From: Muribaculaceae bacterium
Lineage (GTDB): Bacteria > Bacteroidota > Bacteroidia > Bacteroidales > Muribaculaceae
Direction: 5' to 3'
DNA length: 9,909 nucleotides
NCBI GenBank assembly: GCA_029062725.1
Contig: JAIDPP010000164.1
Coordinates: 1-9,909 of the forward strand
Shown: in pieces, positions 1 through 7,318 of the stretch
Numbering within the stretch: position 1 is the first letter of the stretch
Layout of the letters: each line of letters begins with the position of its first letter
Position numbers and translations under genes: made by a program
Notes under the pieces: model-generated
What the model was told of the DNA's origin: nothing
Database searches by the model: none
The model's input: only the letters and a program-made list of their open reading frames with translations

Positions 1-214
1 CTGCCTCTTCGAGTGACAAAATCAACTCAAAAATCTCTCGCAATTGTTAATAAAAAATAAGTTTAGACAACTTCATTGGAATTGATCCCAACCTACTTCA
101 AAATTAATAAAAAACACTCATCAGAGAAAAAACAATTGCCGATTTTTTTGCTATATCAATAATTACGATTAAATTTGCGGAGTATTACAACAAAATAACT
201 AAAAAAACAGAACT
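1..214. other. AT-rich non-coding leader upstream of ferredoxin
   Basis: No supportable gene lies here. The stretch is strongly A/T-rich, unlike the GC-balanced coding DNA that follows. Frame 1 is open from base 1 to a TAA at 58-60, but it covers only about 19 codons of increasingly A-rich sequence, so it could be the tail of an upstream gene or chance. The part that can be interpreted is the promoter at 147-177 and the A-rich 5' leader just before the ferredoxin ATG. A-rich leaders without a Shine-Dalgarno are common in Bacteroidota. Confidence 0.6.
147..177 (+). promoter_or_regulatory. Bacteroidota-type sigma-ABfr promoter for ferredoxin
   Basis: A TTTG box (147-150) is followed after 19 bp by TAAATTTG (170-177). 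This matches the Bacteroides -33 TTTG and -7 TAnnTTTG consensus exactly in both boxes and in spacing. Transcription would begin about 6-10 bp after 177, giving a leader of roughly 30 nt before the ATG at 215. The consensus is established knowledge; use of this promoter is inferred. Confidence 0.72.
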
Positions 215-382
215 ATGGCTTACGTAATCACAGACCGTTGCATCGCATGCGGTACTTGTCTCCCCGTTTGCCCCGTAGAGGCTATCTCCGAGGGTGAAAT
301 CTATGTAATCGATCCCGATACCTGCATCAGCTGCGGAAGCTGCGCCGCTGTTTGCCCCAACGACGCTATCGAGGAGGGATAA
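215..382 (+). CDS. 2[4Fe-4S] ferredoxin, short bacterial type
   Basis: This 55-residue, acidic, cytoplasmic electron carrier has two complete CxxCxxCxxxCP cluster motifs. The cysteines are C9, C12, C15, C19 and C37, C40, C43, C47, each set followed by proline (P20, P48). The two halves are an internal duplication, as in clostridial-type ferredoxins. It probably carries low-potential electrons for anaerobic enzymes such as pyruvate:ferredoxin oxidoreductase, though no partner gene is in the window. The start ATG sits after an A-rich leader without a clear Shine-Dalgarno, and the first residues (MAYVI) are typical for the family. A consensus promoter lies upstream and an intrinsic terminator downstream, so it is probably transcribed alone. 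The cysteine pattern leaves little doubt about the fold. Confidence 0.95.
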   Translation: MAYVITDRCIACGTCLPVCPVEAISEGEIYVIDPDTCISCGSCAAVCPNDAIEEG

Positions 383-409
383 GATCCGGCGAGGCTATTA
401 TGGAAAAAT

Positions 410-440
410 GGCTGTCTTATTTATTGAGGCAGCCTTATTT
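410..440 (+). terminator. Intrinsic terminator after ferredoxin
   Basis: The arms GGCTGTCT (410-417) and AGGCAGCC (427-434) form an 8-bp stem with one G-T wobble and a 9-nt loop. A T-rich run with one A follows at 435-440, and an A-run lies just upstream. The position, 28 bp after the ferredoxin stop, fits a rho-independent terminator that separates this gene from the dut operon. Confidence 0.75.
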
Positions 441-507
441 TATATTGAGCTCGTGAATTTTGTTCCGGGAATTGTTATTTTGTGTAAGATATTAAAAGAG
501 AATAATC

Positions 508-954
508 ATGGACAGAGTTAAAATCAAAGTCATCAATAAAAGTCATCATCCACTTCCCGACTATGGCACATTCGAGGCCGCCGGCATGGATGTGCGTGCC
601 TATCTTCCGGAAGGTTCCGTAACCCTTCGTCCGCTTCAGCGTGCATTGATTCCGACCGGGTTATACATGCAGCTCCCCGAGGGCTATGAATGTCAGATTC
701 GACCCCGTTCGGGACTCGCCCTGAATTACGGCATAACCATAGCCAATTCTCCGGGCACTGTAGATGCCGATTATAGAGGCGAGGTCGGAATCATCCTCCT
801 GAATCTGGGAGAAAACGATTTCACTGTAAACGACGGAGACCGTATTTGCCAGATGGTGATCAAGCAGTATTCCCACGTCACCTGGGAGCCGGTGAAGGAA
901 CTTGACAGGACGAAGCGAGAATACGGAGCCTTCGGTCACACAGGACGCGATTAA
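508..954 (+). CDS. dut: dUTP diphosphatase (trimeric dUTPase)
   Basis: This enzyme hydrolyses dUTP to dUMP and pyrophosphate in the cytoplasm, keeping uracil out of DNA and supplying dUMP for thymidylate synthesis. The 148-residue length is normal for the homotrimeric family. All five motifs are visible: AGMDVRA (25-31), PRSGLA (66-71), GTVDADYRG (83-91, with the likely catalytic aspartate D86 in the VDADY core), GDRICQMVI (110-118), and a C-terminal motif 5 reading REYGAFGHTG. Motif 5 departs from the usual RGxGGFGxTG: the nucleotide-capping arm keeps its arginine and F-G-H-T-G end but loses two glycines. The start ATG has a purine-rich but weak leader (AAAGAG). The next gene begins 10 bp after its stop, so it is probably the first gene of a long operon. 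I found no convincing promoter between 441 and 507. Confidence 0.96.
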   Translation: MDRVKIKVINKSHHPLPDYGTFEAAGMDVRAYLPEGSVTLRPLQRALIPTGLYMQLPEGYECQIRPRSGLALNYGITIANSPGTVDADYRGEVGIILLNLGENDFTVNDGDRICQMVIKQYSHVTWEPVKELDRTKREYGAFGHTGRD

Positions 955-964
955 CACTTACCGG

Positions 965-2803
965 ATGATAAAAGCAAAGAATCTACATATCGCCCTGGCG
1001 ACGGTATCGCTCCTTGCCGCCGTCTTCTTGTGCGCATCCCCCTCAGCCGGCAAGAGAAGCCCCCGGTCAGAACGGCAGCATAAGGAGCTGCGCGCCAAGG
1101 CGAGATATTATTATCTTGAGGGGATGCGACATCAGGTGGAAGGCAGGAACGCAGAGGCATACGAAAGTTTCCGGCGCTCGCACCTCATCGATCCATCCTT
1201 TGAGGAGGCTGCATACAATTATGGACAGATGCGCCTCATAGGGTCGGCCGGAAGCGACACCCTGATGTCGGATGCGGAGCTTGCACGCGACCTGTCGCTG
1301 ATGCGTCCTTTCGTGGATGCCTACCCCAAGGACTACGATGAAGTGATTTATTATGCCTATATCGCCTCACGTCTCGACTCACTTCAAGAGGCGATAAGGG
1401 TATATGAACGCACGGAAAAACTTCTCCCCGAACGTTCGGCTACCCTCCTTCATCTCTCCGACGCCTATTTCGCCGCCGGAGAGGATGAGAAGGGTCTCGA
1501 CGCGCTTAACCGTTATGAACGCATTGAGGGTAAATCCCCTAACCTTACCCTGAAGAAAATATCATATCTCATCAACCGTCTTGATACCGTCGGCGCCATT
1601 GATGAAGCCAGCTCTCTGGTAGCATCCAATCCAAGACAGCCGGCTTATCTGCTGCTTAAAGGGAATCTTTTCAATCTCATGGGAAAGAGAGATTCAGTGG
1701 AATATTACTTCAAAAAGGCGGAGGAGATTTCCCCCGGCTACGGAGCAGCGAAACTCGCCCTCGCCGATTTCTATCTCGAACAGGGAGATTCCACACTTTA
1801 CGACACGAAGACCTACGAGGCGCTGCTTGCCGAGGATTACGGCCTGGAGGAGAAGACCGGGCTGCTTGCCGAATATCTCCAGAAACTGATAAACGACAAG
1901 TCGAACACCGAACGCGGAGACTATCTCTTTTCGGTTCTTGAGAAGCAATATCCCTACGAACCGGAGGTGCTTGACCTTGCGGCCCGTTATAACGCCGCGA
2001 AAGGGAACTATGACATTGCCCTTGAGAAAATAGGCTACTGTCTTGACCTCGACAGTAAGAACGATACTTACTGGGGTCAGAAGATGAGCTATCTTATCTC
2101 CGCCGACCGATGGAAGGATGCGATAACGGCATACGACGAGGCGCTGGAACATGTGGATGCGAGCATGGGGCTACGTATTCTATGCGCGAGAGCGGCTCAG
2201 ATCGGGGAAGAATACGATCTCGCCATAAAGCTCTATGGCGAACTGATAAGGGAGATCGCTCCTCAGGCTCCGACAACCGGGGCGCTCGAACTCTCGCAGT
2301 TGCCCAAGAACATATCCCTTGACGGTCTGGAGCAGGTCAGCGCCCTCTACACCACCATCGCCGACTGCAGTTTCAACGAAGGGAAGAAGGAACAGGCTTT
2401 CCAGGCCTACGAAAACGCCATCCTTGTGGATCCTGAAAACTCGATGGCTCTCAATAACTACGCTTATTTCATGGTTGAAAGCGGGGGCGATGTAGATAAG
2501 GCCGCCGGGCTGAGCGAGCGTTCCCTGCACGGTGACAATGCCGAGAATCCGACATATCTCGACACATACGCATGGATTCTATACAAGCAGGGGAAATATG
2601 AAGAGGCTCTGGAAACCCAGCGTAAAGCTCTCGAGAAAGCTGAGCAGAACGAGGCCATAAGCGATGAATACTGGAATCATTACGGCGATATCCTTCTCGC
2701 CACGGGCGACCGCGCCGGCGCGCTGGAGGCATGGAAGAAAGCTCTCGAAATCAATGAAGATAACGCGGAAATAACCAAGAAGATCAATGAAAACAAACAA
2801 TAG
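965..2803 (+). CDS. Secreted tetratricopeptide-repeat (TPR) protein
   Basis: This is a 612-residue exported scaffold protein. The frame opens at GTG/ATG-type codons from 902, but I prefer the ATG at 965: it starts 10 bp after the dut stop and places a signal peptide (basic MIKAK, then a hydrophobic run at about 8-24) right at the N-terminus. The cysteine at 23 is preceded by FL, a poor lipobox, so a soluble or anchored periplasmic protein is more likely than a lipoprotein. Degenerate TPR helices run through most of the chain. The clearest repeats are C-terminal (about 457-600), with the A-Y..A..L.P pattern, NNYAYFM (497-503), a K-Q-G-K-Y-E-E-A turn (541-548) and GDRAGALEAWKKAL (581-594). TPRs mediate protein-protein contacts and no catalytic motif is seen. 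The downstream gene overlaps its end by 17 bp, suggesting translational coupling and shared work with the lipoprotein and EnvC-like protein. The exact function is unknown. Confidence 0.87.
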   Translation: MIKAKNLHIALATVSLLAAVFLCASPSAGKRSPRSERQHKELRAKARYYYLEGMRHQVEGRNAEAYESFRRSHLIDPSFEEAAYNYGQMRLIGSAGSDTLMSDAELARDLSLMRPFVDAYPKDYDEVIYYAYIASRLDSLQEAIRVYERTEKLLPERSATLLHLSDAYFAAGEDEKGLDALNRYERIEGKSPNLTLKKISYLINRLDTVGAIDEASSLVASNPRQPAYLLLKGNLFNLMGKRDSVEYYFKKAEEISPGYGAAKLALADFYLEQGDSTLYDTKTYEALLAEDYGLEEKTGLLAEYLQKLINDKSNTERGDYLFSVLEKQYPYEPEVLDLAARYNAAKGNYDIALEKIGYCLDLDSKNDTYWGQKMSYLISADRWKDAITAYDEALEHVDASMGLRILCARAAQIGEEYDLAIKLYGELIREIAPQAPTTGALELSQLPKNISLDGLEQVSALYTTIADCSFNEGKKEQAFQAYENAILVDPENSMALNNYAYFMVESGGDVDKAAGLSERSLHGDNAENPTYLDTYAWILYKQGKYEEALETQRKALEKAEQNEAISDEYWNHYGDILLATGDRAGALEAWKKALEINEDNAEITKKINENKQ

Positions 2804-3614
2804 GTCAGGACACACGCTCCTCTCTATCATCTTGGTGGTAGCCCTGAGTGCATGCGCCTCCAAGAAAAACGTCGTCACGGATACGGTCTATAATCCGTCC
2901 GACAGCCGGGCGGCCATTATCGCCGACGCGCTCGGGAAATATACCGACTGGACATCGGCCCGCGTAAACGGTAAGCTGAAGGAGTCTTCCCTGCCGGTGA
3001 ATCCGTCACTGAAGATATACATGAAGCGAGGCACGGATCTTACCCTTTCGGCAAGCGCCGTATTTGTGGGGGAGGTGTTCCGCCTGGAATTAACAAAGGA
3101 TTCCCTCTTTATCGTCAACAAGCTGAAAAAAGAATATTGTAAAGAATCGGGCGAGAAACTCAAGGAGATATATCCTACGCTCTGCGAGGAACTACAGTCG
3201 CTTCTTTTAGGACGCATGATAGTTCCGGGGAGCGGCCCCCTTTCTGAAAGCAACATCTCGAAAGTAGAGATCACCATGGAGAATGAGATGAGGAAGGTGG
3301 CTCCTTCGTTAGGGGATCTTCCGATCGCTCCGTCTGCCTTCTATATGCTCGATAGTCAGGGAAGAATAACCGACCTTGTTGTAGAGGGGGAATCGGGCAG
3401 AAGGATATTCGCGATGGATTACGATTGGAAAGGCGACGGAGGAGTGGATCTGACCGCTGTGGTGAGCAAGAAAGGGAAGCCGATGGAGATAGAGATAGAC
3501 CTTGACAAGCCCCAGTGGGGTGCGCAGCCGTTGTCGCCCTTTAAACTCGGAGGCGGTTACAAACGTGTGTCTCTGAAGGATTTCCTGAAATCAGTAGGGA
3601 TGGGTGTCAAGTAA
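2787..3614 (+). CDS. DUF4292-type outer-membrane lipoprotein
   Basis: This 275-residue protein has a type II signal peptide: a short basic start, a hydrophobic stretch (about 11-20) and a lipobox L-S-A-C with the lipidated cysteine at 23. Residues after the cysteine are ASKKN, without the acidic cluster that sends Bacteroidota lipoproteins to the cell surface, so a periplasm-facing outer-membrane location is inferred. The mature part starts with a basic/polar segment, then alternating beta-type stretches that resemble the LolA/LolB-like curved-sheet architecture I associate with DUF4292. The assignment rests on recalled overall pattern and on the gene order TPR / DUF4292 / EnvC-like, not on a catalytic motif. 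The start overlaps the TPR gene by 17 bp in another frame, and the next gene begins 20 bp after the stop. Plausible roles are lipoprotein handling or support of the cell-wall machinery encoded alongside; neither is proven. Confidence 0.8.
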   Translation: MKTNNRSGHTLLSIILVVALSACASKKNVVTDTVYNPSDSRAAIIADALGKYTDWTSARVNGKLKESSLPVNPSLKIYMKRGTDLTLSASAVFVGEVFRLELTKDSLFIVNKLKKEYCKESGEKLKEIYPTLCEELQSLLLGRMIVPGSGPLSESNISKVEITMENEMRKVAPSLGDLPIAPSAFYMLDSQGRITDLVVEGESGRRIFAMDYDWKGDGGVDLTAVVSKKGKPMEIEIDLDKPQWGAQPLSPFKLGGGYKRVSLKDFLKSVGMGVK

Positions 3615-3634
3615 ATTGAGATTAGAGTCTGATT

Positions 3635-5323
3635 ATGTTGTCTGCATTAAAACGATACATTCTGCCCGTAATCTTCGCATTATTGCTTGCGGCTTCTCCG
3701 GGAGCGGGTGCGCATGCGCAGAATAATAAGGCAAAAGGGAAGAAATCGGCTGTCGCTGCGCCGAAAGGTTCCGCATCACGAAAAGTCACAAAAAAAGCGG
3801 AGGCTCCCAAGAACGAAAGCGTCAACGATGTAAAGAAGCAGCAGGGTGCGGTCCAGAAGGAGATCGCTGATACCCGCACAAAAATCAAAGAGAACGAGCA
3901 AGCTGTGAAGAAGGGTCTTGCCGACCTGAATACCCTGCAAGGAGAGATAGCCGAAGGGAAGAAGAAACTCGACGACGCTTCGCGTCAGGTCCGCGACCTG
4001 ACGGTGAAAATATCCGAAGTCGAAGGAAATATCTCCAAGGAGGAGAAAGAACTTCAGAAGCTGCGCGATGAATACCTTAAGGCGGTTAAGAAGATGAGGG
4101 TTAAACGTAAATCCGCCTCGACCCTCTCTTTCCTGTTCTCCTCGCGGAATTTCAGCGAAGCGATGCGCAGGATGCGCTATCTTAAGGAATTTTCTGTCTG
4201 GCGAGGTCGTCAGAGCGAGGAAATAGGAAAGAAGGTGACGCTTCTCAAGCAGCAGAGGGAGGTGCTGGCGAAAGCGAAGTCTGATAAGGACGTAGCGTTG
4301 CAGACTCAATCCCGACTACAGGCTCAACTTAGCAATCAATATAAAGAGCAGGACGCCATGGTGGTGAAACTGAAGGCCAACGGCGACGCTCTTCGATCCT
4401 ATCTTGCCCAGAAGCAGGCGGAAGCCAATACGCTGAAGAACAGAGTGTCGGCCCTGATCGCCGAGGAGCAGAGACGCGAGGCTGAACGCAAGGCTAAAGA
4501 GGAGGCCGCGCGCAGGGCTGAGGCTGAGCGTAAGGCGCAGCTTGCCCGCGAGGAGGCCGCGAGGAAGGCTGAGGCTGAGGCCAAGGCTAAGCGTGAGAGG
4601 GAGATCGCAGCTGCGGAAACCAAGGCCAAGGAGGAGGCTGCTTCAAAGAAGAAAGCGGCGAACGCGAAGGATTCTTCAAAAGCCACGGCCAAGAAGGAGA
4701 CAAAGAAAGATATCAAGAAGGAAAAGCAGGCAAAGGAAGAAAGCAGGAAAAAGAAGGAGGAAAAGAGTTCGTCTTCCTCATACGCGGAGGCACGCAAGCG
4801 GAAGCCCCGAGGCTCGAAAGAGGAGCCGGGTGTGGAGAAGAGTGTACCGGCCGTCAACAAGGGAGAGGATCTGGCCAAACCCGCCCAGAAGAACACCGAC
4901 TCTGGCGGCGGAGGTTTCGCCTCAATGAAAGGTGCCCTTCCGCGGCCTGTTTCCGGTTCGTTCCGGATCACAAGCCATTTCGGACGCCATGCGCTTCCGG
5001 ACCTGCCTAACGTAATGTATGACAATCCCGGTATAGACGCCGATGTGTCGGCGGGAGCGAGTGCGCAGGCCGTTTATGCAGGAAAGGTATCGGGAGTATA
5101 TGTGGTTCCCGGCTATTCCACGGTAGTGATTGTCAATCACGGCAATTACTACACTGTCTATGGTAACATCCAGCATGCTTCCGTAAAGGTCGGTGATACG
5201 GTTAAACAGGGGCATAACCTCGGTAAACTCTCTCCCTCGGATAATGATTCGGGCAGCAGCGCGATCCATTTCGAGGTGTGGCATAACCGGGACAAGATGA
5301 ACCCGTCGGAATGGATAAGGTGA
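3635..5323 (+). CDS. EnvC-like murein hydrolase activator with degenerate LytM (M23) domain
   Basis: This 562-residue periplasmic protein probably activates peptidoglycan amidases during cell separation. In order it has a signal peptide (hydrophobic 9-20, likely cleavage after AHA at 26-28), a Lys/Ala-rich segment, a long coiled coil (about 64-275), a low-complexity Ala/Glu/Lys/Arg helix (about 278-390), a Gly/Ser/Pro linker, and a C-terminal LytM/M23 domain (about 433-562). The M23 fold is recognisable from SHFGRHALP (447-455), PGID (465-468), NHG (501-503) and IHFEVWHN (544-551). However, the first zinc histidine is asparagine (N464), the YxHL histidine is asparagine (N511) and the first histidine of HxH is alanine (A543); only D468 and H545 remain. 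Such loss is the hallmark of EnvC/NlpD-type activators rather than active endopeptidases. A partner amidase is not in the window. A direct enzymatic role cannot be excluded but is unlikely. Confidence 0.9.
   Translation: MLSALKRYILPVIFALLLAASPGAGAHAQNNKAKGKKSAVAAPKGSASRKVTKKAEAPKNESVNDVKKQQGAVQKEIADTRTKIKENEQAVKKGLADLNTLQGEIAEGKKKLDDASRQVRDLTVKISEVEGNISKEEKELQKLRDEYLKAVKKMRVKRKSASTLSFLFSSRNFSEAMRRMRYLKEFSVWRGRQSEEIGKKVTLLKQQREVLAKAKSDKDVALQTQSRLQAQLSNQYKEQDAMVVKLKANGDALRSYLAQKQAEANTLKNRVSALIAEEQRREAERKAKEEAARRAEAERKAQLAREEAARKAEAEAKAKREREIAAAETKAKEEAASKKKAANAKDSSKATAKKETKKDIKKEKQAKEESRKKKEEKSSSSSYAEARKRKPRGSKEEPGVEKSVPAVNKGEDLAKPAQKNTDSGGGGFASMKGALPRPVSGSFRITSHFGRHALPDLPNVMYDNPGIDADVSAGASAQAVYAGKVSGVYVVPGYSTVVIVNHGNYYTVYGNIQHASVKVGDTVKQGHNLGKLSPSDNDSGSSAIHFEVWHNRDKMNPSEWIR
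4462..4800 (+). repeat. Low-complexity Ala/Glu/Lys-rich coding segment
   Basis: Within the EnvC-like gene, imperfect units built on GAGGCTGAG(C/G)... and GAGGAGGCCGCG recur and encode E-E-A-A-R-(R/K)-A-E-A-E steps (about residues 278-335). A Lys/Glu/Ser-rich tail with a run of six serines (378-383 region) follows. The predicted shape is a long charged single helix like the TolA spacer, able to hold the LytM domain away from the coiled coil. The near-repeats could change length by slippage. The opposite strand is open for 208 codons here only because of this composition. Confidence 0.7.
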
Positions 5324-5329
5324 GATACC

Positions 5330-5334
5330 AGGAG
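5330..5334 (+). promoter_or_regulatory. Ribosome binding site of the GNAT gene
   Basis: AGGAG sits 6 bp before the ATG at 5341, in the 17-bp gap after the EnvC-like gene. It is the clearest Shine-Dalgarno in the window, where most genes lack one, and it fixes the start of the acyltransferase. Confidence 0.65.
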
Positions 5335-5340
5335 TGACTT

Positions 5341-6300
5341 ATGGAATTAGCTATAAGAAGATACTGTCCGGAAGACCGGGAGGAATGGAACGGTTTCGTG
5401 AAAGAGTCGCGTAACGCCACGTTCCTTTTCGACCGCGGGTATATGGATTATCATTCCTCGCGGTTTCAAGACTGCTCCTGGATCGCCTCCAAGGGAGGGA
5501 AAACAATAGCTCTCCTCCCCGCCAACATAGATGCCGGAGGGGTGCTCCATTCACATCAGGGTCTCACATACGGGGGCTGGCTCCTCCCTCCGACCCATCT
5601 CGACGGCGCGGACCTTCTTGAGATTTTCACCGAGGCGGTGGAGATATGGAAAAGAGAGGGGATAAAGGCCCTCGACTACAAGCCTGTTCCCTTCATCTAT
5701 TCCTCCAAGCCGTCGGAGGAGGATATCTACGCTCTTTTCCGTTTGGGGGCCCGGGTGAGCGAGGTGAACCTGAGTTCGGCCCTAAATCTGTCGCTCCATC
5801 CGGACTATAATAAGCTGCGGCGCAGGTCGCTGAAGAAAGCCTCGGAAATTTCGTTCAATATAGTGGAGACGGAAGATGCCCGGACGTTCATGCGTCTGAC
5901 CGCGGCATGTCTTGCCGAACGTCACGATACCGTTCCGGTCCATACTGCGGATGAAATTCTTCTTCTCCGCGATCGGTTCCCTGAAAACATAAGGATGTTC
6001 CTACTTATACGGGAAGGTGAGTCAGAGCCGGATGCCGGCGTGATGATCTACGACACCGGAACCGTGGTTCATGCCCAATATATCGCTTCTACGGAGGCTG
6101 GCAGGCGACTCAACCTCCTGACGCCACTTTTCAATTGGCTCATCACGGTACGCTATTCGTCACGGCGATATTTTGATTTCGGAATCTCCAACGAGGACAA
6201 CGGACGTTATCTTAACGAAGGACTGTTGCGTCAGAAATTCTCATACGGCGCCACAGGCGTCAGCTACTCGAGATGGTATCTCCCTATAGAGGATCTTTAA
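5341..6300 (+). CDS. FemAB-like GNAT-family acyltransferase
   Basis: This 319-residue cytoplasmic protein has no signal peptide or membrane segment. Its length fits a tandem double-GNAT arrangement of the FemAB/BioF2-like group. The N-terminal half carries a conserved-looking segment rich in S/H/G/Y/W (about 70-82, with QGLTYGGWLLPP), followed by a D-Y-K-P motif near 117. The C-terminal half ends in the pattern YFDFGISNED (277-286) and G-L-L-R-Q-K-F-S-Y-G (294-303), typical of FemAB-related acyltransferases of Bacteroidota. Members of this superfamily transfer acyl or aminoacyl groups to peptidoglycan precursors, lipids or sugars; the substrate here is unknown. The start is fixed by a strong AGGAG. 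The gene sits 17 bp after the EnvC-like gene and 10 bp before a GT2 glycosyltransferase, suggesting that the two modify the same glycan or lipid carrier. Confidence is high for the superfamily and low for the substrate. Confidence 0.78.
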   Translation: MELAIRRYCPEDREEWNGFVKESRNATFLFDRGYMDYHSSRFQDCSWIASKGGKTIALLPANIDAGGVLHSHQGLTYGGWLLPPTHLDGADLLEIFTEAVEIWKREGIKALDYKPVPFIYSSKPSEEDIYALFRLGARVSEVNLSSALNLSLHPDYNKLRRRSLKKASEISFNIVETEDARTFMRLTAACLAERHDTVPVHTADEILLLRDRFPENIRMFLLIREGESEPDAGVMIYDTGTVVHAQYIASTEAGRRLNLLTPLFNWLITVRYSSRRYFDFGISNEDNGRYLNEGLLRQKFSYGATGVSYSRWYLPIEDL

Positions 6301-6310
6301 AACATCGAAT

Positions 6311-7318
6311 ATGGACAACAATGCGAAAGTGACCTTCATAATCCCGGCCTACAACGTGGAGAAATATCTTCCTCGCGCTGTTGAATCTGTTCTTGCACAG
6401 ACCGTGGAGAACTGGGAGATGATAATCATCGACGACTGTTCGAAAGACCGCACGGCCGATATCGCATGGCGGTACGCCGCGGAGGATTCAAGGATAAGAT
6501 GTATCCTGCTCGACTCTCAGTCGGGGGGTGCCTACGTCCCCCGCAAGAGAGGGATAACGGAGGCTCTGACCGAAATAGTGGCTCCTCTTGACGCGGATGA
6601 TGAAATCGAGAAAGATTATCTGGAACGCCTTCTGAAAACCATGTCGGAAACCGGTGCTGATGCCGTCTATCCGATAATGTATGACTGGGACGGTCGGACC
6701 GCGGCCCTCCTGATGAGTCCCGACCCTGCCGTGATAGGAAAAACGATGCCGGGGAAGGAGGCCGTGAAATATACCCTCGATGGCTGGAGGATTCATTGCA
6801 ACGGAGGCCTGATAAAGAGAAGTGCCTATCTGCGCTCATTCGACATGATCGACGAGCGGAAGATAGAGAGAAGGGCTTACCTTGATGAATACCTTACGCG
6901 TATTCTCCTCTATAATTGCGAGAAAGTGACAATTACCCCGGTGAAGTATTTATACCGTGAGAATCCGGATTCGGTCACCAAAATAATGGATCTCCGCAAA
7001 TTCTCATTCCTTGAAAACAACCTCCGGCTGCTGACCTTTGCCAAGGCTCTCTATCCCGAGGGCAGCGAGGAATCGGTAAGGGCGCAATGCCAGAACTTTT
7101 ACGGCCTTATCCGTGCCGCACGGCTAATGCGCGATATTGAGCTTTCTGAGGAGGATAGAGAGAAACTTGAAAGGATGCTTATATCTTGCCGTGCGGAGGT
7201 CGATTGGAAAGCTATAAAGGGAAGGGTGAGCGACCGGTATTACCGGCTCATGCGGATGCCGGAATGGATAAGCGAGAAACTCCTCTACGCCATCGATTTC
7301 TTTAAAGGGAGGACATGA
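6311..7318 (+). CDS. Family 2 glycosyltransferase
   Basis: This 335-residue cytoplasmic or membrane-associated enzyme transfers a sugar from a nucleotide-sugar donor to an unknown acceptor. The N-terminal GT-A domain is clear: VTFIIPAYNVEKYLPRAVES (7-26), the nucleotide-binding I-I-D-D-C-S-K-D-R-T (39-48), and the metal-binding DADD (94-97). These are the standard inverting GT2 signatures. The C-terminal part (about 200-335) is helical and basic, without clear membrane spans, and probably sets acceptor choice. It begins 10 bp after the GNAT gene, so it is likely in the same operon. The stop codon overlaps the ATG of a small downstream frame (ATGA). The role is probably in surface-polysaccharide or glycolipid synthesis, in keeping with the flippase encoded convergently downstream. 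Confidence 0.93.
   Translation: MDNNAKVTFIIPAYNVEKYLPRAVESVLAQTVENWEMIIIDDCSKDRTADIAWRYAAEDSRIRCILLDSQSGGAYVPRKRGITEALTEIVAPLDADDEIEKDYLERLLKTMSETGADAVYPIMYDWDGRTAALLMSPDPAVIGKTMPGKEAVKYTLDGWRIHCNGGLIKRSAYLRSFDMIDERKIERRAYLDEYLTRILLYNCEKVTITPVKYLYRENPDSVTKIMDLRKFSFLENNLRLLTFAKALYPEGSEESVRAQCQNFYGLIRAARLMRDIELSEEDREKLERMLISCRAEVDWKAIKGRVSDRYYRLMRMPEWISEKLLYAIDFFKGRT

Noticed and set aside
1..60. Open frame to TAA at 58-60 as the end of an upstream gene
   Set aside because: Only about 19 codons are visible, the sequence grows A-rich, and no recognisable protein pattern is present.
459..482. Possible promoter for dut (TTTG at 459-462 and TATTTTG at 476-482)
   Set aside because: The -7 element is one base short of TAnnTTTG and the spacing is only 13 bp, too short for the Bacteroidota consensus. 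dut must be transcribed from somewhere, but this site is not supportable.
902..964. Upstream start of the TPR gene, overlapping dut by about 50 bp
   Set aside because: The extra 21 residues are the +1 frame of the dut C-terminus and would bury the signal peptide. The ATG at 965 gives a proper export signal just after dut.
3776..4309. Antisense frame of 177 codons, Leu/Phe-rich
   Set aside because: It is the mirror of the coiled-coil region of the EnvC-like gene. Hydrophobicity comes from the complement of Lys/Glu codons, and there is no leader or promoter.
4399..5025. Long antisense open frame of 208 codons, Ser/Phe/Ala-rich
   Set aside because: It lies opposite the Lys/Glu/Ala-rich part of the EnvC-like gene; the composition removes stops on the other strand. 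The peptide is low-complexity and has no recognisable domain.
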